A stretch of 64,000 nt of DNA from Glaciimonas sp. PAMC28666 (GTDB lineage Bacteria > Pseudomonadota > Gammaproteobacteria > Burkholderiales > Burkholderiaceae_D), in contig NZ_CP070304.1 of assembly GCF_016917355.1 (NCBI RefSeq), positions 2,604,001-2,668,000 on the forward strand, in the 5' to 3' direction. Below the pieces are notes generated by a model. It had not been told where the DNA came from and searched no databases. It worked only from the letters and a program-made list of their open reading frames with translations. Positions 47,401 to 56,510 of this stretch are shown here, piece by piece. The translations under genes were made by a program, and so were the position numbers. Position 1 is the first letter of the stretch. Each line of letters begins with the position of its first letter.

Positions 47401-47467
47401 CACATTCGATGACCAGGGCAAAACGATAGACCTAGATGCTCTACTTGCTGGCCTAGATTTTGAGTGA
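44441..47467 (+). CDS. tnpA: Tn3-family transposase TnpA
   Basis: A 1,008-residue transposase, the usual length. The N-terminal region recognises the inverted repeats. The DDE catalytic residues lie in VLYGSVDGQKFS (about 700), VVTGDMHSVNKANF (about 770) and NRLESYHQLRAAI (about 903). The frame is unbroken and stops 31 bp before the right inverted repeat ends. It catalyses replicative transposition, producing cointegrates that a resolvase would normally separate. Confidence 0.96.
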   Translation: MTAKSERLRVLSDAEEEALYGLPNFDDGQQLEYLALSEAELALATDRTGLHAQVHCILQIGYFKAKRAFFAFDWDEVFEDCVFVISRYFQDHAVPLLPISKHERYAQREGITALAGYQAWSSACLPWLGSKAAQLVRRDVTPSFVAMELVAALGERKIIRPGYTTLQEIVSGALTAERRRLGALLDGLLDEPLKAMLAQLLVHEDTLSDLAVLKQDAKNFGHQHMSRERDKREMLAPLHHAAKDLLPRLEISRQNLLYYASLVNYYTVFDLRRLKPGQTRLYLLCFAWLRYRQFTDNLLAAMYHLVRHYEAETKAHAQKRTLHEHAVQLRNNRKVGRLLLLYVDDQVSDSELFGTVRRRAWRIMGKDEVLAVGEHMSTKQLSSLALRWEAIDKLGVRVRLNLRPIFATVDFCGEPDNPWLQALAWINSVFACQQRLSQRPLSECPVATLPVRLRSFLLDCDDTGNPLAINDVRYEFWLYHQLTKRLRTGDIYIDDSLQHRRLADELVPLDEYAPLLAQMDADITWLHQPVGPRLEALAEELRKQWHIFNSELRRGKLPHLEFDSARQRLVWHKPKAEDSPDAPDCFYGRLPLTDIADVLRFVGGQCQFLSALTPLQPRYVKHGAEANSLLAVITAMAMNHGIRVMARTSDISHRVLENTHRQYLRLSTLQAANDCISNAIAQLPIFEHFSFDMGVLYGSVDGQKFSMERPNIQARYSRKYFGRGKGVVAYTLLCNHVPLQGWVIGAHEYEGHYAFDVWYRNTSDIKPTVVTGDMHSVNKANFAIFDWFGGAFAPRFTDANAQLKELYCVDDPAQYEKYLVKPAGRIDLQAIEEEREGIDQIVATLALKDMTQAALVRKICTYSTSNPTRRAVFEYDKLIRSIYTLRYLRDPQLQRNVHRSQNRLESYHQLRAAIAQVGGKKELTGQTDVDIEISNQCGRLVANAVIYYNAAILSRLLERFKDKPKAWAFIMSTSPVAWRHLLLGGHYTFDDQGKTIDLDALLAGLDFE

Positions 47468-50400
47468 CGGAAATTTCGTCGGTTTGTGGTTCAACCCCCT
47501 GGTCAGACGGTTGATCTCCCGGACTCTTCTAAGCCGCGCGCATGGCGGCTGACTCTATTCATGCCCGACACCGACTTTTCACCACCTTCTAAGCCGCGCG
47601 CATGGCGGCTGACAAATATGGGCGTCGTTGCCAGGTGCAGGATACCTTCTAAGCCGCGCGCATGGCGGCTGACTTTGTCCTGTAAGTGGCGGCTCAGCCG
47701 ATCAACTTCTAAGCCGCGCGCATGGCGGCTGACGGCAGTGCGATTTCAGCGACCGGTTCGGGTGTCTTCTAAACCGCGCGCATGGCGGCTGACTGCTTTA
47801 TGGCCGTCGTCGCTGGCACGCTAATCTTCTAAGCCGCGCGCATGGCGGCTGACGCTACGATGGATAGAACGCGACGGTTGGATTTCTTCTAAGCCGCGCG
47901 CATGGCGGCTGACAAATTCTTACTCGTTTTGTAAACTTTACTCATCTTCTAAGCCGCGCGCATGGCGGCTGACTGTTTACATTCGTAAGCAATAATCGTA
48001 CTAAACTTCTAAGCCGCGCGCATGGCGGCTGACTTTTCATAAACAAAGCGGCTTTGTCGCACACTCTTCTAAGCCGCGCGCATGGCGGCTGACTACCGCG
48101 CTGATATGACGCCAGGAACGTATGACTTCTAAGCCGCGCGCATGGCGGCTGACATTCATAATCAATATAACCCTTTACCGCCTCTCTTCTAAGCCGCGCG
48201 CATGGCGGCTGGCAAGCAAATAAACCAAAGACCGTGCGCGGTTTTCTTCTAAGCCGCGCGCATGGCGGCTGACAGGGATTTGCAAGCAACGCTGACACCG
48301 AAAGACTTCTAAGCCGCGCGCATGGCGGCTGACGAGTTAACCCCCCGCGTAGGGCTTATCTACGGCTTCTAAGCCGCGCGCATGGCGGCTGACGGACAAC
48401 CAGTCGAAAAAGCGTTTTTGTACACCTTCTAAGCCGCGCGCATGGCGGCTGACTTTTCACAGTTGCAAACGCAATCCGGTGGCTTCTTCTAAGCCGCGCG
48501 CATGGCGGCTGACAATAGTCCGATGTATAGAGGGGCGTCGGTCATCTTCTAAGCCGCGCGCATGGCGGCTGACCTTGGCGCGTATTTCGAGCATGGTCAT
48601 AGAGTCTTCTAAGCCGCGCGCATGGCGGCTGACGACTGCTGTGCTGCGGCCCATGTTTCAAAGATCTTCTAAGCCGCGCGCATGGCGGCTGACTTGCGGG
48701 CTTACCTGACACCTAAACTTGCACACTTCTAAGCCGCGCGCATGGCGGCTGACGACGAGCTAGCCGCTGTGATGGCTAAATGGAACTTCTAAGCCGCGCG
48801 CATGGCGGCTGACTCTTCAACATCTTCAGAATCATATTTAATCGCCTTCTAAGCCGCGCGCATGGCGGCTGACGATTTATACAAGTACCTTGGCAACACT
48901 TGCGACTTCTAAGCCGCGCGCATGGCGGCTGACTCATCAGCAGTCAGTGCTTGCATTTCCTTGATCTTCTAAGCCGCGCGCATGGCGGCTGACGCTGGCG
49001 AGTTTGCTAAACATCAATTGGAATTCTTCTAAGCCGCGCGCATGGCGGCTGACTGCGGCGGTCATGCCACCACCTGCGCTGCAATCTTCTAAGCCGCGCG
49101 CATGGCGGCTGACGCGACGCATCAGCCGGACGTGTCGATTAATGCCTTCTAAGCCGCGCGCATGGCGGCTGACCCTGCAAGCGTAGAGCCGTAGATAGCC
49201 TAGAACTTCTAAGCCGCGCGCATGGCGGCTGACTGGTATCCCATGGGCGTTAAGCCAGTTCGGGTCTTCTAAGCCGCGCGCATGGCGGCTGACGAGCATA
49301 TATCTGCCATCGGGATCTTTTTGCACTTCTAAGCCGCGCGCATGGCGGCTGACCCAGTAACTGTTGGACCCAAGCCCCGCTAGTCCTTCTAAGCCGCGCG
49401 CATGGCGGCTGACCACCAAGTATGCTTGCTTCTTCGCTGGGTTAACTTCTAAGCCGCGCGCATGGCGGCTGACATGTGCACGCGTCCCAAGACAATTTAT
49501 TTACACTTCTAAGCCGCGCGCATGGCGGCTGACGTTAGCGAGTTTTTCGCGGGTTTGGTCTTATAGCTTCTAAGCCGCGCGCATGGCGGCTGACACCCCT
49601 GCTGCGATATAACCAAACATTTTAACCTTCTAAGCCGCGCGCATGGCGGCTGACAATCATTTTTGTGGTGCGCAAGCGCTCTACATGCTTCTAAGCCGCG
49701 CGCATGGCGGCTGACTGCCTACTTCGGATTCAATCGGTATTATTACACTTCTAAGCCGCGCGCATGGCGGCTGACGATGAGATTTACAACCCCGACTCAC
49801 AGGACAACTTCTAAGCCGCGCGCATGGCGGCTGACTTTCGCATCGGTGATGATGTCGCCCTTGATGTCTTCTAAGCCGCGCGCATGGCGGCTGACCAATG
49901 TCTGTGCCTGTTCTGCGGTGACTCCTCCTTCTAAGCCGCGCGCATGGCGGCTGACACTCAAGCGGCGATGGCGGCGCATCTGATGATCTTCTAAGCCGCG
50001 CGCATGGCGGCTGACTTTGCGATTCATGATCTCCATGTGATCGGCGTCTTCTAAGCCGCGCGCATGGCGGCTGACGATGGCGATTCGCAGTCTGTGCCGA
50101 GCATTAACTTCTAAGCCGCGCGCATGGCGGCTGACGATTTGGCTCATTTCTGTCATCCTAAGATAGTCTTCTAAGCCGCGCGCATGGCGGCTGACTAACC
50201 AACCTGCGCCCTACTCCATATTACCGACTTCTAAGCCGCGCGCATGGCGGCTGACGTTATCCGATGCAACGGGAGATGGCCCTTACTCTTCTAAGCCGCG
50301 CGCATGGCGGCTGACGAACCGAAACTGTCTAATCTATTTCAGCCGATCTTCTAAGCCGCGCGCATGGCGGCTGACAAAATCCAAGCCGAAAAGCTCCTTG

Positions 50401-51156
50401 AGCTTATCTTCTAAGCCGCGCGCATGGCGGCTGACTGACGCAGCGCGGGCTATGCGAATTGATCGAACTTCTAAGCCGCGCGCATGGCGGCTGACGCCAT
50501 CCCACCCAAATAAGATCTAACTCTCTGCTTCTAAGCCGCGCGCATGGCGGCTGACCTGACCGGAGTGCTTCCAGCCACAGTGCTTTACTTCTAAGCCGCG
50601 CGGATGGCGGCTGACGTGCCGAGACCCGACTAAATCCGCAATTTCACGCTTCTAAGCCGCGCGCATGGCGGCTGACTGCAAGCAGATGGATGGCCGCCCC
50701 GGTGTTGACTTCTAAGCCGCGCGCATGGCGGCTGACTAATTCTGGCTGCTCAGCATCGCGCTTGTTTACTTCTAAGCCGCGCGCATGGCGGCTGACCAAC
50801 GCTAATGGTCGGCATCCACGAGCTGAGTCTTCTAAGCCGCGCGCATGGCGGCTGACGAATTGTCCGTGACATCAACGGCAACACAGTACTTCTAAGCCGC
50901 GCGCATGGCGGCTGACAAGTCGCAACGCCATCAAGTAAACCATCGATTCTTCTAAGCCGCGCGCATGGCGGCTGACAACGTAAAACCGATTCCGTGAGTT
51001 CCCTTGGCCTTCTAAGCCGCGCGCATGGCGGCTGACACTTGCCGGATCGGTTTCTTTGACGATCTGCACTTCTAAGCCGCGCGCATGGCGGCTGACTCCA
51101 ATTGTTGTCAATCGTGTTCGCAAAGTGTCTTCTAAGCCGCGCGCATGGCGGCTGAC

Positions 51157-51228
51157 CGTTCTAAAAAACAAAATATTTTAATTAAAACAAGGAGTTGGAC
51201 GAAAGCTAAGAAAAATACATGACTATTT
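51157..51228 (-). promoter_or_regulatory. CRISPR leader
   Basis: A 72-bp AT-rich stretch separates the newest repeat from the cas1 stop codon. It contains TTTTAATTAAAATATTTTG next to the first repeat. No strong promoter was recognised, and since cas1 runs in the same direction the array may be partly co-transcribed with the cas operon. Confidence 0.65.
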
Positions 51229-52272
51229 CTATTTTTCCGTAACTATTTGATTTTTATGAATATTTTCGATGATACAAGATTTGATGTTTTCGATCAGGGT
51301 ATCGATGACTTCGGCTTGCAGGCATTGATCTATTAATTCATTACGAAACTCTTGGTCTGTCGCGTTACCAGAACCCATCTCGAAGGCCAAGGGCATAACA
51401 ATCGCATCTTTGAAAAGGTCAGCAACGTCAAAAACTAGTGCCCCGCGTCTAGTTTTTCCGTGCAATACCGGTAACGCAAATGAAATGCCTAAGGCATAAA
51501 TCGCCACGGCAGCGTATCCATAGGCAATATAATTTCCATGATCAAGGAAAGAATTAATTCTCTCTTCGGGCGATCCCTTTCCTCGCTTTCCACTTTCGCG
51601 TTTAAATCCATTAGCTTCGAAGGCAGAGCGCAGTCTGGCGTAAAGCATCCGTGACCAAACTGCTTCTGCTGACAACATTTCATCTGTAGTTTGGGCTCGC
51701 TGAACTGCAAGTTCAAACTTCTGTGTGTCAGCATCGTCTATGCTTGCAGAAAGAGACGATAATACCGGATTTTTTTTCCATGCAGTTTGTACCCATTTTG
51801 ATCGAACCGCCATGAATTGACGGCCCATTGCGAGACGTCTTGGTTCTTCGAGCCACATGCGCATCCAGTCTTGCATGTATTCAGTGGGGCGATATTCACT
51901 CTGTGGCGTCATAAACACAGGATCGACGGCACTAAGAAGTGGTGAACCGCCTGTTCCCACAAAACCGACCATGACACCGCTTTCTGCCAATAGTCTGACG
52001 GCCGATTCAGTGATCGATGTACCAAGACCCAGTAGCAAGAACGCAGTATTTTTATATGGAATGTTAAAGAACTGTTCAATTTCTTCCCCACGTTGTGTGA
52101 GGAATAGGAGACGACCGTCTTTTTGCATGACCCGCGCACGCTCTATCAAAAACGCATTTGCGCGCTTGCTGAGTAGAATGGCCCGCGATGTGGGATCAGA
52201 TTTTTTAAGCCCTGACGTCGGTTTCAATCTGTTGCTACCGGTTCGGTATTCGTCATCCTTCCCACTGGCCAT
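51229..52272 (-). CDS. cas1: Cas1 integrase, subtype I-F
   Basis: A 347-residue Cas1f. Markers include LLSKRANAFLIERARVMQKD, LLLGLGTSITESAVRLLAES, and the catalytic region ERINSFLDHGNYIAYG and LPVLHGKTRRGALVFDVADL (His and Asp). With the Cas2 part of Cas2-3 it inserts new spacers at the leader. It overlaps cas6f by 49 bp, placing it last in the minus-strand operon rather than first, as in the standard I-F order. Confidence 0.95.
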   Translation of the reverse strand: MASGKDDEYRTGSNRLKPTSGLKKSDPTSRAILLSKRANAFLIERARVMQKDGRLLFLTQRGEEIEQFFNIPYKNTAFLLLGLGTSITESAVRLLAESGVMVGFVGTGGSPLLSAVDPVFMTPQSEYRPTEYMQDWMRMWLEEPRRLAMGRQFMAVRSKWVQTAWKKNPVLSSLSASIDDADTQKFELAVQRAQTTDEMLSAEAVWSRMLYARLRSAFEANGFKRESGKRGKGSPEERINSFLDHGNYIAYGYAAVAIYALGISFALPVLHGKTRRGALVFDVADLFKDAIVMPLAFEMGSGNATDQEFRNELIDQCLQAEVIDTLIENIKSCIIENIHKNQIVTEK

Positions 52273-52862
52273 GCATCTTCGGGAGTGACTGGCAACGCAA
52301 AACGTCTGGTAAAAACTGATAACCCATATACGTCAGGTTCAAACGTCACCAGTGTTCCTTCCGCGCATAGTGCTGTTTCGTGATGAATTGGCTTGAGGAA
52401 CAAACTGAAGCCATGACCAGATGTTGAGCTATTAAGTCGCAGATGTGGAAGTGAATCTGCTTCCGCCATGCGCTTGGCACGTGACGCTTCCAGTCGGCTT
52501 TTTCGATTCGGCACACGGTATCGTCGATACTCAACGAAGGCAGTTGGTTTGAAATCAGAAGGTAGCACTTTGACCCTACCGATATTGACATAGTCACGGA
52601 TGAACTGCTGCTTCTCCAGTTCATCTGCCAGTGTTTCAAGTGACTCGCGTGCCAGCGCAAACACTCTTGCATGATTTCCAGGACTTGGTCGCGCACCTAT
52701 TTTTGCCTGAGGGAAAGCCACTGCGTGCTTAAACCCCTGACGTGCTGCGATCGCATGTGTGAATTTAATGAGCAGCGCCATGACATCATGCGCCGTACCA
52801 TTTGGGCGATCTGACTTGAGCGATGAAATTACGCGCAGGTCAATATAAGCCTGCGGTTGCAT
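52224..52862 (-). CDS. cas6f: Cas6f/Csy4 crRNA endoribonuclease
   Basis: A 212-residue Cas6f that cuts pre-crRNA below the repeat hairpin and stays bound to the 3' stem. The N-terminal ferredoxin-like half (YIDLRVISSLKSDRPNGTAHDVMALLIK) holds the likely catalytic His; the Arg-rich helix (RRYRVPNRKSRLEASRAKRM) matches the RNA-binding helix of Csy4. It overlaps cas7f by 1 bp and cas1 by 49 bp. Confidence 0.92.
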   Translation of the reverse strand: MQPQAYIDLRVISSLKSDRPNGTAHDVMALLIKFTHAIAARQGFKHAVAFPQAKIGARPSPGNHARVFALARESLETLADELEKQQFIRDYVNIGRVKVLPSDFKPTAFVEYRRYRVPNRKSRLEASRAKRMAEADSLPHLRLNSSTSGHGFSLFLKPIHHETALCAEGTLVTFEPDVYGLSVFTRRFALPVTPEDAWPVGRMTNTEPVATD

Positions 52863-53989
52863 CAGGACACCTCGCCTTGTGCTTCGTTTGCTTCATTATC
52901 CATGGTCGATTCTGTCTTGGCGTTAGCTTTTACTTCTGCCTTCTCGGAGCCGCCGCTGTAGACGCCACCGCGAATCATCGAACCAATGCAGAACATTCCT
53001 TCGGGCGAACTTGGATCGATCTGATTCAGCCTCGACAACATACTGAAGGCAGTCGATTTTCCACTGCGGAAAAAACTCATCAAGTCGATGGAGGCACCAT
53101 TGGGTTCCACCGGTAGCGGTTTTCCAACGATATCAAATGCATCGTACCAGGTATCGATCGTACGGAGGCGGTTACTGATTTTTTGATCACGCAAGGCCGC
53201 TTGTCCCATCACTGTCTGGTGATCGATGCCGTTGGCGTGAGGTACCTCTGCGGTCAGCTTGTAGAGCGGTCGAGCGAAGCCTTTTGGTTTGTTTTCAACA
53301 TAGGCTTGGGAGGGATAGACTTCGACGGCGCCTTTCACGCCAAAATCTACGCGTGCCATCACTTCAATGGCGGCATCGCGATTTCCCCTCAGTCCGTCGG
53401 CGATGATTTCTGATAATGTTATTTCGTCGGCACTGTAATCGCCGAAGGAGGACAACGGAATACCGAGGGCATTGAATGTCAGCGTGTTTCCGTTAAAGAT
53501 GGTGGTGATCGACACCGATTTTGCGAGCACCCGGTTGCGCCACAGGAAGGACCCGTTGGCAACATTACGTGCGATTCGGCGCGATACTTCCTTCAAGCCG
53601 TCGCTGGATTTCGCCCGTGCTACAAAGTCGACAACGCTTTCACGTACCAATTTGGCTAGTTCCCGATCTCCTGAGGCACATGCAAAAAGGGCGCTATCCA
53701 GATCGACCATGCGCAAGCCGAATTTCACGACTAACGCATCAGCGCGATGGTCGAGTAACGCCGTTTCTGTTTGTTGAATATTTGAAACGTCACGATCTTT
53801 CGTACCTTTGGCAGTATCGCCTGCTTCGCTCACGTTTTGTGTGCCACGCAATCCGTGGCGCACTACGTAAAGCGGTGAAAGGTCGTTTTGACCTGCTATA
53901 TCATTAAAAAATGCACCCGCGCTCACGATCATTGAACGCTGAAAGGAAAAAACGCTGGGAACCTTGGAAAATGTTTGTGTGCTAGTCAT
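52862..53989 (-). CDS. cas7f: Cas7f/Csy3 backbone subunit
   Basis: A 375-residue Csy3, six copies of which coat the crRNA spacer in the Csy complex. The N-terminus TQTFSKVPSVFSFQRSMIVS and the segments FGLRMVDLDSALFACASGD and VEVYPSQAYVENKPKGF-like AVEVYPSQAYVE are characteristic. AGGATACC before the ATG at 53989 supports this start over an upstream frame to 54055. Confidence 0.94.
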   Translation of the reverse strand: MTSTQTFSKVPSVFSFQRSMIVSAGAFFNDIAGQNDLSPLYVVRHGLRGTQNVSEAGDTAKGTKDRDVSNIQQTETALLDHRADALVVKFGLRMVDLDSALFACASGDRELAKLVRESVVDFVARAKSSDGLKEVSRRIARNVANGSFLWRNRVLAKSVSITTIFNGNTLTFNALGIPLSSFGDYSADEITLSEIIADGLRGNRDAAIEVMARVDFGVKGAVEVYPSQAYVENKPKGFARPLYKLTAEVPHANGIDHQTVMGQAALRDQKISNRLRTIDTWYDAFDIVGKPLPVEPNGASIDLMSFFRSGKSTAFSMLSRLNQIDPSSPEGMFCIGSMIRGGVYSGGSEKAEVKANAKTESTMDNEANEAQGEVS

Positions 53990-54041
53990 GTTGGTATCCT
54001 GAAAAAATGCACTACAAGTTGAAAGTTTGGCCTGATTTAGC

Positions 54042-54845
54042 TCAATGCCCAACAAGGAAAACGCGTTCGGAGGGTCTTTCGTACTTCCACGTCGGGATAA
54101 ATGTATCTTTTAAGGATTTGAGCTGGACCAGTCCGACCAGCGGTTCGGCAAAAGCATGCGGATGTCCATCGCGGGTCCAGACACGATCACGAATGTCAGT
54201 CACGGTAACGAACCCCATCGTTGCTGGCATTAACCATGGCGAGGCCTGGCGTTGTTCGGTTGTCGGCAACGTCGCACTTAACAAGGCATCCAATGCGTCT
54301 TCCCCCTCTGCAGGCACCATCAGGTCATTTCGCGCATGTAATGCAAAACCGGTTTTGAGATGATTTTTTACCTCTCGCATGTTTTCGAGGGTGATTGGCT
54401 TTGGCGAGTCCATTGCCACTGCACCACCCGCCATACGGGCGTTGCGCAGAAAAATTTCAACGTAATCCATATTGACACTTGCACCTTCGTCAAATACGAT
54501 CGCCAGTGATACGGTCATATCGCACCGGGCAGTGGGCTGAAGCGAAAGCGCGTTCTTGTTTTTAGAAGAATAATCGTCAGTATTAATCAAGGCGGCAGCG
54601 CGCAACTGGTGAGGAAGTAACGAGTACGCTCCGTTGACTTTCTCGGCGCGCAGGCGATAGTCATGAATGACCGTACCGACACCTATAAATTGATGTGCCA
54701 ACTCCGGTGGCAGGCATTTCAAAGCCAACGCCTGTCCGAATCCGACGTAGGCAGTGGGGCTGGGTGGGGCGAGAAACCACCACGCAGAGAGAGCATTGGC
54801 GCCGGTGACTTCCATGCGTGGCAGCAGGACGATAAAACGGCTCAT
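54042..54845 (-). CDS. cas5f: Cas5f/Csy2 subunit
   Basis: A 267-residue Csy2 that caps the 5' handle of the crRNA together with Csy1. Family features include the start MSRFIVLLPRMEVTGANALS and the segment AFAEPLVGLVQLKSLKDT near the C-terminus. It is on the short side for Csy2 (often about 300). It overlaps cas8f by 4 bp (ATGA). Confidence 0.92.
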   Translation of the reverse strand: MSRFIVLLPRMEVTGANALSAWWFLAPPSPTAYVGFGQALALKCLPPELAHQFIGVGTVIHDYRLRAEKVNGAYSLLPHQLRAAALINTDDYSSKNKNALSLQPTARCDMTVSLAIVFDEGASVNMDYVEIFLRNARMAGGAVAMDSPKPITLENMREVKNHLKTGFALHARNDLMVPAEGEDALDALLSATLPTTEQRQASPWLMPATMGFVTVTDIRDRVWTRDGHPHAFAEPLVGLVQLKSLKDTFIPTWKYERPSERVFLVGH

Positions 54846-56020
54846 CCGACCACCTCTTCAGCATCCGAGATGAGTGCCGATAGTTCGCCATCCCCACTGA
54901 CTACGTATTCGTTTTTTCCATCCTTGAATTTGAACCGCTCAATGCTGCTGATGAGCTTGCGGGCGAAGTCTTTTTTGAAGTTTCTGTCGCGCAACGTCGG
55001 GTCGATCATCGCTCTCAAAAAAGGATCTAGCGTTGGTGTGGTGAGTCCGTTGATATGCTCCAGATTCTGCTCAAGAATATGACGAGCAGAGGCTGCGGCA
55101 GCTAGGGCTGCACAAGCAATTGCGTGAATATGCGTAACCTCCTTTAACCGGATGGCTGCGTTACTAGGCATTGCTTGCGCATTTGCGTTACGCATTCCGT
55201 GTCGCCAGAGTGCGAAGGCCAGCGTTTCTTTATAGGGTGCAGCGAAGGCAAGACCCCGCAGATGGCCTTTGAAGTGCAGAGCATAAGCAAGACGAACGCT
55301 TCGGTCTTCTTTTGGTGCGTCAAATACTAATGGGCGCTGCATGGATCGCACATACCGCCCGACATTTTGGGGATTCGATCCACCGATGCCGAGGATGGCA
55401 TCGCGTCGATTGATACTGCTTTTGCCGTTTTTCTGATTAATATGTCGCGCTTTTTCAATTACCAGTCGGTTACGAATTGCTTCACTGAGACCACTGCTTT
55501 GCAGTGGCGTTAAAGCGATCCATGGCATTGATTTTTCGCCACTAGGCCATAGAACTTGACGTAAGCGAGGATCGATGAATCCAGTGCCGACCGAGGCAGC
55601 AGATAACATCAATGGCCCCATTTGTTCAACCATGGCGCGCTGCTCGGGATCTATATTTGTGAATAAGTCGTCACAAGTTTTATCAAGAATGCTGGTAATT
55701 TGTTTAAGCGGACCAGCGTCTGTGGCACCCAGCACATAATCGACCGGAATGCGCGCACTATCTAGGGTACTGATAGCGACAAAAGGAAGAGAAAGTCGTT
55801 CTGCCGAGCTCACGCGTATACCGACCGCCGAAGCATTCGAATTAATACTTTTCGAGGAAAGATGCGATGCTGTCTTGATCGATTTCAGACAAGCTTCTCT
55901 CGTTAGCGTCGGCCATATCTTTTTCTCGATAGGTTTTACTAGTTTTAGTTTTGGCACCTTCGGCACCCTCACAACACCAGATTTTTTAACCTGCCTCGGA
56001 ATTTCGTCAGGCTTTAACAT
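54842..56020 (-). CDS. cas8f: Cas8f/Csy1 large subunit
   Basis: A 392-residue Csy1. It is expected to read the PAM and help recruit Cas2-3. The segment SNPQNVGRYVRSMQRPLVF-type GGSNPQNVGRYVR is a Csy1 marker, as is FARKLISSIERFKF near the C-terminus. The first 60 residues are Lys/Ser-rich. It is first in the minus-strand operon cas8f-cas5f-cas7f-cas6f-cas1. Confidence 0.92.
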   Translation of the reverse strand: MLKPDEIPRQVKKSGVVRVPKVPKLKLVKPIEKKIWPTLTREACLKSIKTASHLSSKSINSNASAVGIRVSSAERLSLPFVAISTLDSARIPVDYVLGATDAGPLKQITSILDKTCDDLFTNIDPEQRAMVEQMGPLMLSAASVGTGFIDPRLRQVLWPSGEKSMPWIALTPLQSSGLSEAIRNRLVIEKARHINQKNGKSSINRRDAILGIGGSNPQNVGRYVRSMQRPLVFDAPKEDRSVRLAYALHFKGHLRGLAFAAPYKETLAFALWRHGMRNANAQAMPSNAAIRLKEVTHIHAIACAALAAAASARHILEQNLEHINGLTTPTLDPFLRAMIDPTLRDRNFKKDFARKLISSIERFKFKDGKNEYVVSGDGELSALISDAEEVVG

Positions 56021-56510
56021 GGGTTTTCTTCCAATCTTTGTATTGTGAGTGATATCATTGTTACAACAACATAGTAATGTATTTTGTATATTATTGAATG
56101 GTAATTTTTCAATATTTTTTTATCACTTTAGTATGACTTAATTTTCCTCGGCAATGACAAATCACAATGGAAACATTTCCTTTGAAGTGGCCTTTGGCAG
56201 CAACGCCAATCAACGTGTCTGGCGGATTCTCAAAGCTTCAAAGGATCGCTGATCTGAATAAATCCACTTGGATTTCTCAAGGGAAATTTCGTCGAGTGTA
56301 AAAATTATTGGCCATGAATTGCCACTTGCATCGAAAGGCGGATCAAAAGGAGGCGGGACTAATCAATCGGCCATGAAATAACATAGTTATGGTTTATAAA
56401 AATAGTTGAGATATCCACGAACTCCAAATTTGTTCTTGTGATCGTACCGTCGGAGATGGCACGATCTGGGTACCGCTAACGCATTGAAAACCAATTGAGC
56501 AAAACCTCCC
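56021..56510. promoter_or_regulatory. divergent control region between cas8f and cas2-3
   Basis: This 490-bp gap separates the two divergent cas units and must hold both promoters. The part next to cas8f is strongly AT-rich. A 32-codon plus-strand frame (56154-56252, MTNHNGNISFEVAFGSNANQ) is present without a good ribosome site; its status is unclear. Confidence 0.5.

Larger units (their letters stand above)
43458..47498 (+). mobile_element. Tn3-family transposon inside the oldest CRISPR spacer
   Basis: A 4,041-bp element with inverted repeats starting GGGGTTGAACCACAAACCG at both ends (32 bp with two mismatches). It is flanked by the 7-bp direct repeat CTGGTCA (43451-43457 and 47499-47505). 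It carries an intact tnpA, a tnpR fragment and two unrecognised genes. Tn3 elements usually duplicate 5 bp; 7 bp is supported by the restored 32-nt spacer length. Confidence 0.93.
43418..51156 (-). CRISPR. type I-F CRISPR array, 62 repeats, interrupted by a Tn3-family transposon
   Basis: A 28-bp repeat (minus strand begins GTCAGCCGCC, ends GGCTTAGAAG) recurs every 60-61 bp. One copy is at 43418-43445 and 61 copies run from 47526 to 51156; the 4-kb gap between is a transposon inside the first spacer. Spacers are 32 nt except three of 33. Only three repeats differ by one base (those starting at 47766, 48186 and 50588). The stem AGCCGC/GCGGCT with a 7-nt loop and an 8-nt CTTAGAAG handle fit Cas6f processing. 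Transcription is leftward from the leader beside cas1; new spacers enter at the right end. Cas genes next door are type I-F. Confidence 0.98.

Noticed and set aside
47486-51171. Several open frames repeating SKPRAWRLT or VSRHARGLE
   Set aside because: They are translations of the CRISPR repeats and spacers, not proteins.
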